DNA from: JASGIT01 sp047601665
GTDB lineage: Bacteria; Pseudomonadota; Gammaproteobacteria; Burkholderiales; Burkholderiaceae_C
Direction of reading: 5' to 3'
Assembly (NCBI GenBank): GCA_047601665.1
Contig: JASGIT010000001.1
Coordinates: 1,364,001-1,428,000, forward strand
Length of the DNA: 64,000 nt
Position 1 is the stretch's first letter; every line of letters begins with the position of its first letter. Below the pieces are notes generated by a model. The model was not told the DNA's origin and ran no database searches. It worked only from the letters and a program-made list of their open reading frames with translations. Of this stretch, positions 18,031 through 29,474 are shown one piece after another. The position numbers and the translations under genes were made by a program.

Positions 18031-18704
18031 TAGTTCGCTCCCTTCGGTGCGGTGGCCTTGACTGCCGGACGCACCGTCACGAAGCCACCCTTGGAGCCCG
18101 GAACAGCGCCCTTGATCAAGAGCAGTTGGCGTGCTTCGTCGATGCGAACCACGTCAAGGTTTTGGGTGGTGACGGTGGCGTCGCCCATGTGGCCCGTCAT
18201 CTTCTTGCCCGGGAAAATGCGGCCCGGATCCTGCGCCATACCGATGGAGCCAGGAACGTTGTGCGAGCGGCTGTTACCGTGCGATGCGCGCTGCGAACTG
18301 AAGTTGTGGCGCTTGATGGTGCCGGCGTAGCCCTTGCCGATGGAGGTGCCTTGCACGTCCACCTTCTGGCCCACGGCGAACACGTCGGCCACGGGCAGCG
18401 TAGCGCCTGCGGCGTACTTGCCAGCGACTTCGGCGGTCACTTGGAATTCGCGGATGATTTCACCGGCTTCGACGCCCGCTTTCGCGAGGTGGCCGGCGGC
18501 GGGCTTGGTCACGCGCGATGCCTTGCGCGAACCGAACGTGACCTGCAGGGCCACGTAGCCATCGTTCTCTTGGGTTTTGACCTGGGTCACGCGGTTGTTG
18601 GACACGTCCACCACCGTGACGGGCACTGCGTCCCCGTCATCGGTGAAGAGGCGCATCATGCCCACCTTGCGGCCCAGCAACCCCAGGGAGGTGCTCAGAC
18701 TCAT
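18030..18704 (-). CDS. rplC: 50S ribosomal protein L3
   Basis: 224 residues, LGLLGRKVGMMRLFTDDGDAVPVTVVDV and the conserved RASHGNSRSHNVPGSIGMAQDPGRIFPGKKMTGHMG, which contains the PrmB methylation glutamine. First gene of the rplC-rpsQ transcript: it is separated from rpsJ by about 185 bases that hold a hairpin and a promoter of its own. Confidence 0.98.
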   Translation of the reverse strand: MSLSTSLGLLGRKVGMMRLFTDDGDAVPVTVVDVSNNRVTQVKTQENDGYVALQVTFGSRKASRVTKPAAGHLAKAGVEAGEIIREFQVTAEVAGKYAAGATLPVADVFAVGQKVDVQGTSIGKGYAGTIKRHNFSSQRASHGNSRSHNVPGSIGMAQDPGRIFPGKKMTGHMGDATVTTQNLDVVRIDEARQLLLIKGAVPGSKGGFVTVRPAVKATAPKGAN

Positions 18705-18726
18705 TGGTTTTCTCCAAAACTTTCAC

Positions 18727-18752
18727 CGCTGCCACTGCAATTGGCGGCAGCG
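18727..18752 (-). promoter_or_regulatory. hairpin in the rplC leader
   Basis: On the minus strand CGCTGCC and GGCAGCG form a 7-bp stem with a 12-base loop, ending 23 bases before the rplC start. It may be part of an autogenous control leader like that of L4 in enterics; this is inference from position only. Confidence 0.35.
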
Positions 18753-18825
18753 TTCGCGGGCCTTGCGGGCGCCGCATGAAAGAAGGTTGATAAATTCCCT
18801 GCCCAAAAACTGAGCAGAGCCTAAA

Positions 18826-18854
18826 ATTATAACGCGGGCTGCCTTTTCAGGCAA
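18826..18854 (-). promoter_or_regulatory. sigma-70 type promoter for the rplC-rpsQ operon
   Basis: On the minus strand, -35 TTGCCT (18849-18854), a 17-base spacer and -10 TATAAT (18826-18831). It lies about 120 bases before rplC and overlaps the hairpin that follows rpsJ. Confidence 0.75.
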
Positions 18855-18860
18855 CCCGCG
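18833..18860 (-). terminator. hairpin after rpsJ, probable terminator or attenuator
   Basis: CGCGGGTTGCC TGAAAA GGCAGCCCGCG on the minus strand forms a strong stem of about 11 bp with one mismatch, 29 bases after the rpsJ stop. The following bases (TTATAATTTTAGG) are T-rich but broken, so termination may be partial. It overlaps the rplC promoter. Confidence 0.6.
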
Positions 18861-18888
18861 TCATCTGGTCAAGCCAAACGGTGTTGGC

Positions 18889-19200
18889 TTATTGCAGCTT
18901 GATCTCGACGTCCACGCCCGCGGGCAGGTCGAGCTTCATCAGCGCGTCCACGGTCTTGTCCGTGGGATCGACGATGTCCATCAGGCGCTGGTGCGTGCGG
19001 ATCTCGAGCTGGTCGCGGCTGGTCTTGTTGACGTGCGGCGAGCGCAGGATGTCGAAACGCTTCATGCGCGTCGGCAGGGGCACGGGGCCCTTGACGATGG
19101 CGCCGGTGCGCTTGGCGGTGTCGACGATCTCGGCGGCGGACTGGTCGATCAGCTTGTAATCGAAGGCCTTGAGGCGGATGCGGATCTTTTGCTTGGACAT
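18889..19200 (-). CDS. rpsJ: 30S ribosomal protein S10
   Basis: 103 residues, MSKQKIRIRLKAFDYKLIDQSAAEIVDTAKRTGA and GPVPLPTRMKRFDILRSPHVNK; canonical. In the 30S head, also the NusE transcription antitermination factor. Here it is transcribed with tuf, not with rplC. Confidence 0.98.
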   Translation of the reverse strand: MSKQKIRIRLKAFDYKLIDQSAAEIVDTAKRTGAIVKGPVPLPTRMKRFDILRSPHVNKTSRDQLEIRTHQRLMDIVDPTDKTVDALMKLDLPAGVDVEIKLQ

Positions 19201-19226
19201 GGCAAGTTCCTTTTTCTGCTCAAGAA

Positions 19227-20417
<1,191 letters not shown>

Positions 20418-20524
20418 TTCTCAACTCCAAAAAGAGCAATGCCCGTGTGGGGGTTTAACGTCTGCATCGCGTTGCTTCTTCCCGCGCCACGGGCAACCCG
20501 GGGCACGCGATCGCAGACTATGAA

Positions 20525-20570
20525 TTTGATAGCTGCCAGCGCTTGATGGACAAGCGCTGGCGGCTGATTT
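20525..20570. repeat. intergenic inverted repeat copy between tuf and fusA
   Basis: ATAGCTGCCAGCGCTT GATGGA CAAGCGCTGGCGGCTGATTT: both arms kept. It interrupts the str operon just after fusA. Confidence 0.85.
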
Positions 20571-20576
20571 CACCAA

Positions 20577-22685
<2,109 letters not shown>

Positions 22686-22769
22686 GTTTTTACTCCGTTA
22701 ACGGCGGAGAGCCCGTCCGCCAAAAGGGCGGATCGGGCTCCCGGCCAGTGCGATAGGTGGGGGCGGAAC

Positions 22770-23243
22770 TTAGAAGCGGAAGTGGCTGAAGGCCTTGTTG
22801 GCTTCGGCCATGCGGTGCACTTCGTCACGGCGCTTCATCGCGCCGCCACGGCCTTCGGTGGCTTCCAGGAGTTCGTTGGCCAGGCGCTGGGCCATGGACT
22901 TCTCGCCGCGCTTGCGGGCGGCTTCCTTGATCCAGCGCATCGACAGCGCCAGACGGCGCACGGGGCGCACTTCCACGGGCACCTGGTAGTTGGCGCCGCC
23001 CACGCGGCGGGACTTCACTTCGACCATGGGCTTGACGTTGTTGATGGCAACAACGAAGGCTTCCAGGGGGTCCTTGTCGGGGTGCTTCTTCTGGATCAGG
23101 TCCAGGGCGCCGTAGATGATGCGCTCTGCGACTGCTTTCTTGCCGCCTTCCATGATCACGTTCATGAATTTGGACAGCTCGACGTTGCCGAACTTGGGAT
23201 CCGGCAGGATTTCACGTTTGGGGACTTCGCGACGACGTGGCAT
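22770..23243 (-). CDS. rpsG: 30S ribosomal protein S7
   Basis: 157 residues, MPRRREVPKREILPDPKFGNVELSKFMNVIM, with RVGGANYQVPVEVRPVRR and the KRRDEVHRMAEANKAFSHFRF end. It organises the 30S head. The gap of 173 bases to rpsL holds no gene that I can see. Confidence 0.98.
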   Translation of the reverse strand: MPRRREVPKREILPDPKFGNVELSKFMNVIMEGGKKAVAERIIYGALDLIQKKHPDKDPLEAFVVAINNVKPMVEVKSRRVGGANYQVPVEVRPVRRLALSMRWIKEAARKRGEKSMAQRLANELLEATEGRGGAMKRRDEVHRMAEANKAFSHFRF

Positions 23244-23416
23244 TTCTTACCTCTATCTTGCTTCAGTTGGCGTCTTTTCAGACACCGCGAGAACCTATTC
23301 AAGGCTCCCACTTACTCGACCCGCGCAGAACACCTGCGTTTGGGGTCACTACGCTGACATCACCGCGCCACGCGGGAGACAGCACCGAAATTTCTCAGAC
23401 CGACAGAATCCAGGGC

Positions 23417-23794
23417 TTACTTGGCCTTGGGCTTCTTCGCACCGTACTTGGAGCGGGCCTGCTTGCGATCCTTGACGCCTTGCAGGTCAAGCGAACCGCG
23501 CACGATGTGGTAGCGCACACCGGGCAAGTCCTTCACACGGCCGCCGCGCACCAGCACGACGCTGTGCTCTTGCAGGTTGTGGCCTTCGCCGCCGATGTAG
23601 GAGATGACTTCGAAACCGTTGGTCAGGCGCACCTTGGCGACCTTGCGCAGAGCGGAGTTCGGCTTCTTGGGCGTCGTGGTGTACACACGGGTGCACACGC
23701 CGCGGCGCTGGGGGCAGTTTTCCATCGCAGGGCTCTTCGACTTGATCGTCTCGACCTCGCGCCCATGACGGATGAGCTGGTTAATGGTTGGCAT
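23417..23794 (-). CDS. rpsL: 30S ribosomal protein S12
   Basis: 125 residues, MPTINQLIRHGREVE, with TTPKKPNSALRKVAKVRL and VRGGRVKDLPGVRYHIVRG. The lysines classically altered in streptomycin resistance (in TPKKPNS and GRVKDLP) are the wild-type residues. It governs decoding accuracy. First gene of the str operon. Confidence 0.98.
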   Translation of the reverse strand: MPTINQLIRHGREVETIKSKSPAMENCPQRRGVCTRVYTTTPKKPNSALRKVAKVRLTNGFEVISYIGGEGHNLQEHSVVLVRGGRVKDLPGVRYHIVRGSLDLQGVKDRKQARSKYGAKKPKAK

Positions 23795-23882
23795 TGATTA
23801 CGTCCCAAAACGTGAAATTTGCTCTCTTGAGCGAAAACAAAACGTGAAAGTTTGTCCCTTCGGAAATTCCGAAAAGCCTTCT

Positions 23883-23911
23883 AATGTAGCAGCTTGCGCT
23901 CGGCCAGGCAA
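23883..23911 (-). promoter_or_regulatory. sigma-70 type promoter for the str operon
   Basis: Minus strand: -35 TTGCCT (23906-23911), 17-base spacer, -10 TACATT (23883-23888), about 90 bases before rpsL. The same -35 hexamer is used at the rplC promoter. The leader holds a TTCGGAA/TTCCGAA palindrome (23859-23873) and two direct copies of AAAACGTGAAA (23807 and 23839). Confidence 0.65.
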
Positions 23912-23953
23912 CTGCCCGCCGGTTTGGCACGGCCCAGGCCAGCAGACGCCAAG

Positions 23954-24044
23954 CAAGGGCCACCCCGCAGCGAGGGCGTCGTCCCCCTTCCCGGCGAAGC
24001 CGAGAGAAGGGGGAAGCGGCGCAGCCGCTCAGGGGGATGTCGCT
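23954..24044. repeat. second type of intergenic repeat (GAAGGGGGAAG...CTCAGGGGG)
   Basis: Between rpsL and the carboxypeptidase gene: GGGCCACCCCGCAGCGAGGGCGTC, then CCCTTCCCGG...GAGAGAAGGGG, then AAGCGGCGCAGCCGCTCAGGGGG. A similar block lies at 47519-47618. The inner arms can pair into a hairpin. Confidence 0.65.
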
Positions 24045-25332
24045 ATTTGATCCAGAGGCGGATGGCGTCCCAGGCGCGGCCCAGGATGCCGGCCTGCTCC
24101 ACGCCTTCGAGCGCGACCAGGGGCACTTCGGCCAGTTGCTGATCGCCCAGCATGACCTTGAGCGTGCCCACGGGCTGGCCCTGGGTGAACGGGGCGACCA
24201 GCGGGTCCTGGCGCACCACCTGGGTGGTGACCTTGCCGCCGCTGCCGCCGGGCACGGTGACGACGATGGGCTCGGTGCGGCCGATCTTGAGGGTGTTCTG
24301 CTTGCCCTTCCAGACGGCGGGCGTGGCCACGGCCTGGTTGGCGTCGAACAGTTTCACGGCGTCGAACGCGGTGTAGCCCCAGTTCATGAGTTTCTGGGTT
24401 TCGTTGGCGCGCACGGCTTCGCTGGTGGTGCCGAGCACGATGGCGAGCAGGCGGCGCGGGCCGACGTTGGGCAGGTCGCGCTTGGCGGTGGCGATCAGGC
24501 AGTAGCCCGCGGCCTGGGTGTGGCCGGTCTTGAGGCCGTCCACCGTCGGGTCGCGGAACAGCAGGGCGTTGCGGTTGGTGCCGTTGGACGGCGGGGTGCC
24601 AGGGTAGGCGTAGTGCTTGATGGCGTAGTAGTGCATGTACTCGGGGAAGTCATGCATCAGCCGCTGTGCGAGGATGGACAGGTCGCGCGCCGTGGTCAGG
24701 TGGCCCGGCGCGGGCAGGCCCTCGGCGTCTTTGTAGACGGTGTTCTTCATGCCCAGGGCCTGGGCCTGCTGGTTCATCATCTCGACGAAGTGCTCGATGG
24801 TGCCGCCCACGTTTTCGGCCAGGACGTTGGTGGCGTCGTTGCCGGACTGCACGATCATGCCCTTGATGAGGTCGTCCACCGGCACCTGCATCTTGGGGTC
24901 GACGAACATGCGCGAGCCGGGCATCTTCCAGGCGCGCACGCTGACGGGCAGCCGCTGGTCGAGCGTGATCTTCTTGGCGCGCAGCGCGTCGAAGACCAGG
25001 TACTGGGTCATGAGCTTGGTGAGCGAGGCGGGCTCGATGGGCGCGTCGATGTCTTTACTGGCGAGCACCTGGCCGGAGGTCACATCGATCAGCAGGTAGT
25101 TGCGCGCGGCGATCTCGGGCGGCTGGGGCACGCCGGGGGTCGCGGGGGCCGTGGGCGCGGCGGCCGCGGGAGCAGATGCCGCCGGCGCTGGCGCTGGCGC
25201 GGGCGCTGCGGGCTTGGCAGGGGCGGCGTGCGCGGCGGCATGGCCCTTGGCGAACGGGACGGCGGGAGCGAGAGCGCAGGAGAGAGCGGCGGCAACGGCC
25301 AGCGCGCGCAGGGCGGGGACAGGACGGGTCAT
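24043..25332 (-). CDS. D-alanyl-D-alanine carboxypeptidase (PBP5/6 type)
   Basis: 429 residues: signal peptide, then an unusually long Ala/Pro linker (~30-70), then the penicillin-binding domain with the three active-site motifs S103-L-T-K106, S163-G-N and K268-T-G. A PBP5 C-terminal domain and a closing amphipathic helix (AWDAIRLWIK) that anchors it to the membrane complete the protein. It trims the terminal D-alanine from peptidoglycan stem peptides. Corresponds to DacA/DacC. Confidence 0.95.
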   Translation of the reverse strand: MTRPVPALRALAVAAALSCALAPAVPFAKGHAAAHAAPAKPAAPAPAPAPAASAPAAAAPTAPATPGVPQPPEIAARNYLLIDVTSGQVLASKDIDAPIEPASLTKLMTQYLVFDALRAKKITLDQRLPVSVRAWKMPGSRMFVDPKMQVPVDDLIKGMIVQSGNDATNVLAENVGGTIEHFVEMMNQQAQALGMKNTVYKDAEGLPAPGHLTTARDLSILAQRLMHDFPEYMHYYAIKHYAYPGTPPSNGTNRNALLFRDPTVDGLKTGHTQAAGYCLIATAKRDLPNVGPRRLLAIVLGTTSEAVRANETQKLMNWGYTAFDAVKLFDANQAVATPAVWKGKQNTLKIGRTEPIVVTVPGGSGGKVTTQVVRQDPLVAPFTQGQPVGTLKVMLGDQQLAEVPLVALEGVEQAGILGRAWDAIRLWIK

Positions 25333-25370
25333 GGGCAGGCAGGAGGGGGAAAGAGACGAGAGGCGCGGCC

Positions 25371-26009
25371 TCAGAGCGGTGCGGATTGCAGGTGGCGGAG
25401 AACCAGGCTCTTCAAAAGCGGTAATTGTCCGTGAAAGAAATGTCCGCCTCCGGGGACGACTGTGACAGGCAGTATCTGCGGGCGCGCCCAGTCCATCACG
25501 GCGGCCAGGGGCACGGTGTCGTCGTGTTCGCCGTGCACGACCAGGGTGCGGTCGTGCGCTTCGGGCGGCAGGGTGGCCACGCTGAAGCGGCTGGCGGCGG
25601 TGCCGATGAGGGCCACGCGGTCGATGGCGCGCCGGCCCCAGAGGGCGGCCAGGGCATGGCTGGTGACGAAGGCGCCGAAGGAGAAGCCCGCGAGGGCGAT
25701 GGGGCCGTCCGGCGCGGCCTGTTCTATGACGGCGAGCAGGTCCTGCAATTCGCCCTTGCCGTCGTCGTGCACACCCGCCGAGCCGCCCACGCCGCGGAAG
25801 TTGAAGCGCACGGCGTCATAGCCGCTGGCGATAAACGCGCGCGCCAGCGTCTGCACCACCTTGTTGTCCATGGTGCCGCCGAACAGCGGGTGCGGGTGGG
25901 CGATGACGGCCACGCCGCGCGCGGGCACGTTGGCGGCGGCCGCGTCGCGCGCGGCTTCGATCACGCCTGCGGGGCCGGTCAAGCTCAGGCGTTCAGTCTG
26001 CGAATTCAT
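25371..26009 (-). CDS. alpha/beta hydrolase of the COG2945 type
   Basis: 212 residues. HPHPLFGGTMDNKVVQTLARAF at the front and the nucleophile elbow GFSFGAFVTSHAL (serine in GFSFG) with the late histidine in GGGHFFHG give a Ser-Asp-His set. The family is a widespread, poorly characterised small hydrolase. The C-terminus is close to the carboxypeptidase start (38 bases) on the same strand. Confidence 0.88.
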   Translation of the reverse strand: MNSQTERLSLTGPAGVIEAARDAAAANVPARGVAVIAHPHPLFGGTMDNKVVQTLARAFIASGYDAVRFNFRGVGGSAGVHDDGKGELQDLLAVIEQAAPDGPIALAGFSFGAFVTSHALAALWGRRAIDRVALIGTAASRFSVATLPPEAHDRTLVVHGEHDDTVPLAAVMDWARPQILPVTVVPGGGHFFHGQLPLLKSLVLRHLQSAPL

Positions 26010-26019
26010 TTGCTATCCT

Positions 26020-26062
26020 TTAAATAGCTGCCAGCGCTTGATGCATAAGCGCTGGAGGCCGA
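26020..26062. repeat. intergenic inverted repeat copy
   Basis: ATAGCTGCCAGCGCTT GATGCAT AAGCGCTGGAGGCC: full two-arm copy, in the right arm of the AGGCC subtype. Confidence 0.85.
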
Positions 26063-26091
26063 AAACATTCAAAACCCTGGCAAACCCCGGC

Positions 26092-26424
26092 TCACCGGCC
26101 CACGTCGGGCGGCGTCAGCAGGCGTTCCACCACCTGGCCGTTCTGCAGGTGCGATTCGACGATCTCTTCCACGTCGCCCGCGTCCACATAGGTGTACCAG
26201 GTGCCTTCGGGGTAGACCACGGCGATGGGGCCGCCCGCGCAGCGGTCGAGGCAGCCCGCCTTGTTCACGCGCACCTTGCCCGGCCCGGCCAGGCCGCGCT
26301 CCTTCACCAGTTGCTTGCAGCGGTCGAACGCGGCCTGCGCGCCGTGGTGCGCGCAGCTGTTTTCGCCGTTGGTGCGGTCGTTGAGGCAGAAGAAGATGTG
26401 GCGCTGGTAGTACGGCGAGGTCAT
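26092..26424 (-). CDS. thioredoxin-like [2Fe-2S] ferredoxin
   Basis: 110 residues: HIFFCLNDRTNGENSC and VRVNKAGCLDRCAGGPIAVVYPEGTWY give the four cysteines of the thioredoxin-like 2Fe-2S family (C...C and C-x3-C). It is probably a small cytoplasmic electron carrier. Convergent with nothing; the VanZ-like gene upstream on the same strand starts beyond it. Confidence 0.9.
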   Translation of the reverse strand: MTSPYYQRHIFFCLNDRTNGENSCAHHGAQAAFDRCKQLVKERGLAGPGKVRVNKAGCLDRCAGGPIAVVYPEGTWYTYVDAGDVEEIVESHLQNGQVVERLLTPPDVGR

Positions 26425-26457
26425 GGGCGGAATTCTAGGACTCGCGCCGCAGTGCGG

Positions 26458-27546
26458 TCATGTGTCCCTGCGGGACACGCGCACCAGTACGTAGCACAGC
26501 GCCGCGTAGGGCCAGAGCCAGCCCAGCCACTGCGCCAGGCCGTAGAAGCGCAAAAAGCGGCCCTGCTCCCAGGTTTGCAGCGTCTGCTCGAAGTAGGCGT
26601 CCGCCGGGGCCTGGTTCAGCAAGGCCAGGTGCAGCGCCAGCGCCAGCAGCAGCACGGCGGCGCAGGCGCGCCGGGGCAGCGGGAGCGCGGCGGCGGCGGC
26701 CAGCACGCCCGCCTCGAGGCCGATCTGCACGGGCAGCCGCGCCCATTCCCAGGCGTGCGCGGGCCCCCAGGTCAGCGCGGACGACAGGGCCGACACCCCC
26801 ACGCCCACGGCGACCAGGACCGCCGCGAAGGCCGCGCGCCGGCCCCAGTGGCGGATCACGCAGTAGCCCAGCAGGCACGGAATCCACAGCCCCAGCAGCA
26901 CGCACAGCACCTCCCCGCCCGGCGACAGGGGCGCGAGCGGCATCTCGGGCGGCAGCCAGTCGAAAAACGGCGTGCCCTCGAACAGGTCGGCGACGGACGC
27001 CTCCAGCCGCTCCACCACCTGCCCCAGGCCGAACGGAATGGCCGCCGGAAACAGCAGCGCGGGCGGCCACAGCGCCAGCAGCACCAGCGCGCCGCGCGCG
27101 TCGGGCACGAACCAGCGCTCGCGCAGGCGGCTCCAGTGCGCGATGGCGCCCAGCCGCTCCAGCAGCGCCGCCGCCAGCGCGCCCGCCAGCGCGCCCGCCG
27201 CGTTCAGCGCCAGGTCCATGTTGGACGACACGCGCTGCGGCAGGTAGATCTGCAGGAACTCCATGGACAGCGACAGCAGCGCCGCCGCCAGCGCGGCCAG
27301 CGGCACCGCCATGCGCGGCCAGCCCGTGCGCAGCAACGCCAGCGCCAGCAGGAAGCCCAGCGGCATGTAGCCCACGACGTTGATGCCCACGTCGAACTTC
27401 GACCAGTACGGCGGCGGCATGTGCGCCGTCAGGAAGACCCAGGGCGAGATGCCCTGCTCGCGCCAGCCCTCGAACGGAAACAGGCTGGCAAACACCACCA
27501 GCGCCACGTAGATCAGCGCCAGGGGCCAGGCCGTGGTCTTGTTCAT
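26458..27546 (-). CDS. VanZ family membrane protein
   Basis: 362 residues, about nine hydrophobic segments. The N-terminal half carries VanZ features (VGINVVGYMPLGFLLALALL, SMEFLQIYLPQRVSSNMDLALNAAGA). The second half is another membrane domain of unknown role, making it longer than simple VanZ proteins (~160). VanZ relatives affect teicoplanin tolerance and envelope properties; the function here is not known. Confidence 0.82.
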   Translation of the reverse strand: MNKTTAWPLALIYVALVVFASLFPFEGWREQGISPWVFLTAHMPPPYWSKFDVGINVVGYMPLGFLLALALLRTGWPRMAVPLAALAAALLSLSMEFLQIYLPQRVSSNMDLALNAAGALAGALAAALLERLGAIAHWSRLRERWFVPDARGALVLLALWPPALLFPAAIPFGLGQVVERLEASVADLFEGTPFFDWLPPEMPLAPLSPGGEVLCVLLGLWIPCLLGYCVIRHWGRRAAFAAVLVAVGVGVSALSSALTWGPAHAWEWARLPVQIGLEAGVLAAAAALPLPRRACAAVLLLALALHLALLNQAPADAYFEQTLQTWEQGRFLRFYGLAQWLGWLWPYAALCYVLVRVSRRDT

Positions 27547-27554
27547 CCCGCCGA

Positions 27555-27983
27555 TCAGAAAGGCTTGACCACCACCAGAACCACCGCCGCCAGCAGCAGC
27601 AGCACCGGCACCTCATTGAACCAGCGGAACCACACATGGCTGCGGCGCGAGGTGCCGTCGGCCAGCTTGCGCAGCAGCACCGCGCAGGCGTGGTGGTAGC
27701 CGATGACCAGCACCACCACGGCCAGCTTGGCGTGCATCCACCCATTGCCCGGCCCCTTGCCAATGCCGTAGCCCAGGTACAGCACCAGCCCCAGCGCCAC
27801 GGCGGGCACGGCCAGCAGGGTGGTGAAGCGCAGCAGCTTGCGCGCCATGAGCAGCAGCCGGTCGCGCTCGGCCGCCGAGCCGGGGGGCACCTGCGCGAGG
27901 TTGACGAAGATGCGCGGCAGGTAGAACAGGCCAGCGAACCAGCTGGCGACGAAGACGATGTGGAAGGCTTTGACCCAGAGCAT
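27555..27983 (-). CDS. hemJ: protoporphyrinogen IX oxidase HemJ (CopD-related)
   Basis: 142 residues, four membrane segments. The opening MLWVKAFHIVFVASWFAGLFYLPRIFVN matches HemJ, with the conserved histidine in FHI; YHHAC and WFRWFNEVP follow. It oxidises protoporphyrinogen IX in haem synthesis in organisms without HemG or HemY. A longer open frame upstream (to 28097) lacks similarity, so the inner ATG is used. hemB is elsewhere in this window. Confidence 0.88.
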   Translation of the reverse strand: MLWVKAFHIVFVASWFAGLFYLPRIFVNLAQVPPGSAAERDRLLLMARKLLRFTTLLAVPAVALGLVLYLGYGIGKGPGNGWMHAKLAVVVLVIGYHHACAVLLRKLADGTSRRSHVWFRWFNEVPVLLLLAAVVLVVVKPF

Positions 27984-28110
27984 GGGGGCAGTGTACGGGC
28001 CGGCCTGCGCGCCATAAGGCAGTGCATGGTTCTGGCACAGATCATGCATCGCATATCGCAACCATGCGATGCCAACCGCATCCATTGGTGAAAACACCTA
28101 TGTTACGTTC

Positions 28111-28145
28111 ATCATTGAATATCAAAAATGATACCAATATCAAAA
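28111..28145 (+). promoter_or_regulatory. A+T-rich operator-like repeats before the orotate cluster
   Basis: Two direct AATATCAAAA (28118-28127, 28136-28145), an inverted TATCA-N4-TGATA (28120-28133) and GATA-CCAA-TATC (28130-28141), set in A+T-rich sequence 77-110 bases before the MFS gene. Probably a regulator site and promoter; which regulator binds it is unknown. Confidence 0.5.
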
Positions 28146-28221
28146 TATAGAAATCAGCAGCCAAGACTGCGGATCAGCGGCCCTGTCCCCCAATCGACCC
28201 CCTGCGTGGCGGAGAAGTTCG

Positions 28222-29433
28222 ATGAGCAATAAAGACGTGGTAGACGGATACAGCTGGAAGGCGCTGGCGGGCTCGGCGCTGGGCTATGCGATGGATGGTT
28301 TCGACCTGCTGATCCTGGGCTTCATGCTGCCGATGATTTCCGCCGACCTGCACCTGACGCCTGCGCAGGCGGGCTCGCTGGTGACGTGGACGCTGATCGG
28401 CGCCGTGGCGGGCGGCATCGTGTTCGGCGCGCTCAGCGACCATTTCGGGCGCATCCGCGTGCTGACCTGGACGATCGTGCTGTTCGCGCTGTTCACCGGG
28501 CTGTGCGCCTTTGCGCGGGGGTACTGGGACTTGCTGGCCTACCGCACGATCGCCGGCATCGGCCTGGGCGGCGAGTTCGGGATCGGCATGGCGCTGGCCG
28601 CCGAGGCCTGGCCCGCGAAGCACCGCGCCCGCGTGTCGTCCTACGTGGCGCTGGGCTGGCAGACGGGCGTGCTGGCGGCGGCCTTGCTGACGCCGCTGCT
28701 GCTGCCGGCGATCGGCTGGCGGGGCATGTTCCTGGTGGGCGTGCTGCCCGCGCTGGTGGCCTGGGTCATCCGCAACAAGCTGCACGAGCCCGAGGTGTTC
28801 GTGCGCAGCACGGCCAGGAAGGCGCCCAAGGCCCAGGCCTTCAAGCTGCTGGTGAAGGACAAGGCCACGGCCAAGATCAGCGCCGGCATCGTGGTGCTGA
28901 CCTCGGTGCAGAACTTCGGCTACTACGGGATCATGATCTGGATGCCGGGCTTCCTGGCCAAGCAGCTCGGCTTCAACCTGACCAAGTCCGCCCTGTGGAC
29001 CGCGGTGACCATCGTCGGGATGATGGCCGGCATTTTCGTCTTCGGGCAACTGGCGGACCGGATCGGCCGCAAGCCCAGCTTCCTGCTCTTCCAGGCGGGG
29101 GCGGTGGCCATGGTGCTGGTCTATTCGCAGCTGCACGACCCGGTGCAGATGCTGTGGGCCGGCGCGGCGCTGGGCATGTTCGTCAACGGAATGCTCGGCG
29201 GCTACGGCGCGCTGATGTCCGAGGCCTACCCGACCGAGGCACGCGCCACCGCGCAGAACGTGCTGTTCAACATCGGGCGCGGCGTGGGGGGCTTTGGCCC
29301 GGTGGTGGTGGGGGCCCTGGTGACGGCCTACTCGTTCCAGGTGGCCATTGCCCTGCTGGCGGCGATCTACGTGCTCGACATGCTGGCCACGCTGTTCCTC
29401 ATCCCCGAGCTCAAGGGGCAGGAACTGGCGTGA
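28222..29433 (+). CDS. MFS transporter, aromatic acid:H+ symporter (AAHS) type; candidate orotate carrier
   Basis: 403 residues, twelve predicted membrane segments. AAHS signatures: DGFDLLILGFMLPMISADL in helix 1, the loop motif GALSDHFGRIRVL and its repeat FGQLADRIGRKPSF. Such carriers import aromatic carboxylates such as benzoate. It opens a one-strand run of pyrimidine genes, so the inferred substrate is orotate, dihydroorotate or a related carboxylated pyrimidine. Spacing to the next gene is about 40 bases. Confidence 0.88.
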   Translation: MSNKDVVDGYSWKALAGSALGYAMDGFDLLILGFMLPMISADLHLTPAQAGSLVTWTLIGAVAGGIVFGALSDHFGRIRVLTWTIVLFALFTGLCAFARGYWDLLAYRTIAGIGLGGEFGIGMALAAEAWPAKHRARVSSYVALGWQTGVLAAALLTPLLLPAIGWRGMFLVGVLPALVAWVIRNKLHEPEVFVRSTARKAPKAQAFKLLVKDKATAKISAGIVVLTSVQNFGYYGIMIWMPGFLAKQLGFNLTKSALWTAVTIVGMMAGIFVFGQLADRIGRKPSFLLFQAGAVAMVLVYSQLHDPVQMLWAGAALGMFVNGMLGGYGALMSEAYPTEARATAQNVLFNIGRGVGGFGPVVVGALVTAYSFQVAIALLAAIYVLDMLATLFLIPELKGQELA

Positions 29434-29474
29434 CCTACGCCGCCCGCCCTGGCATCCTCTTTTGAAAGCTTCCC

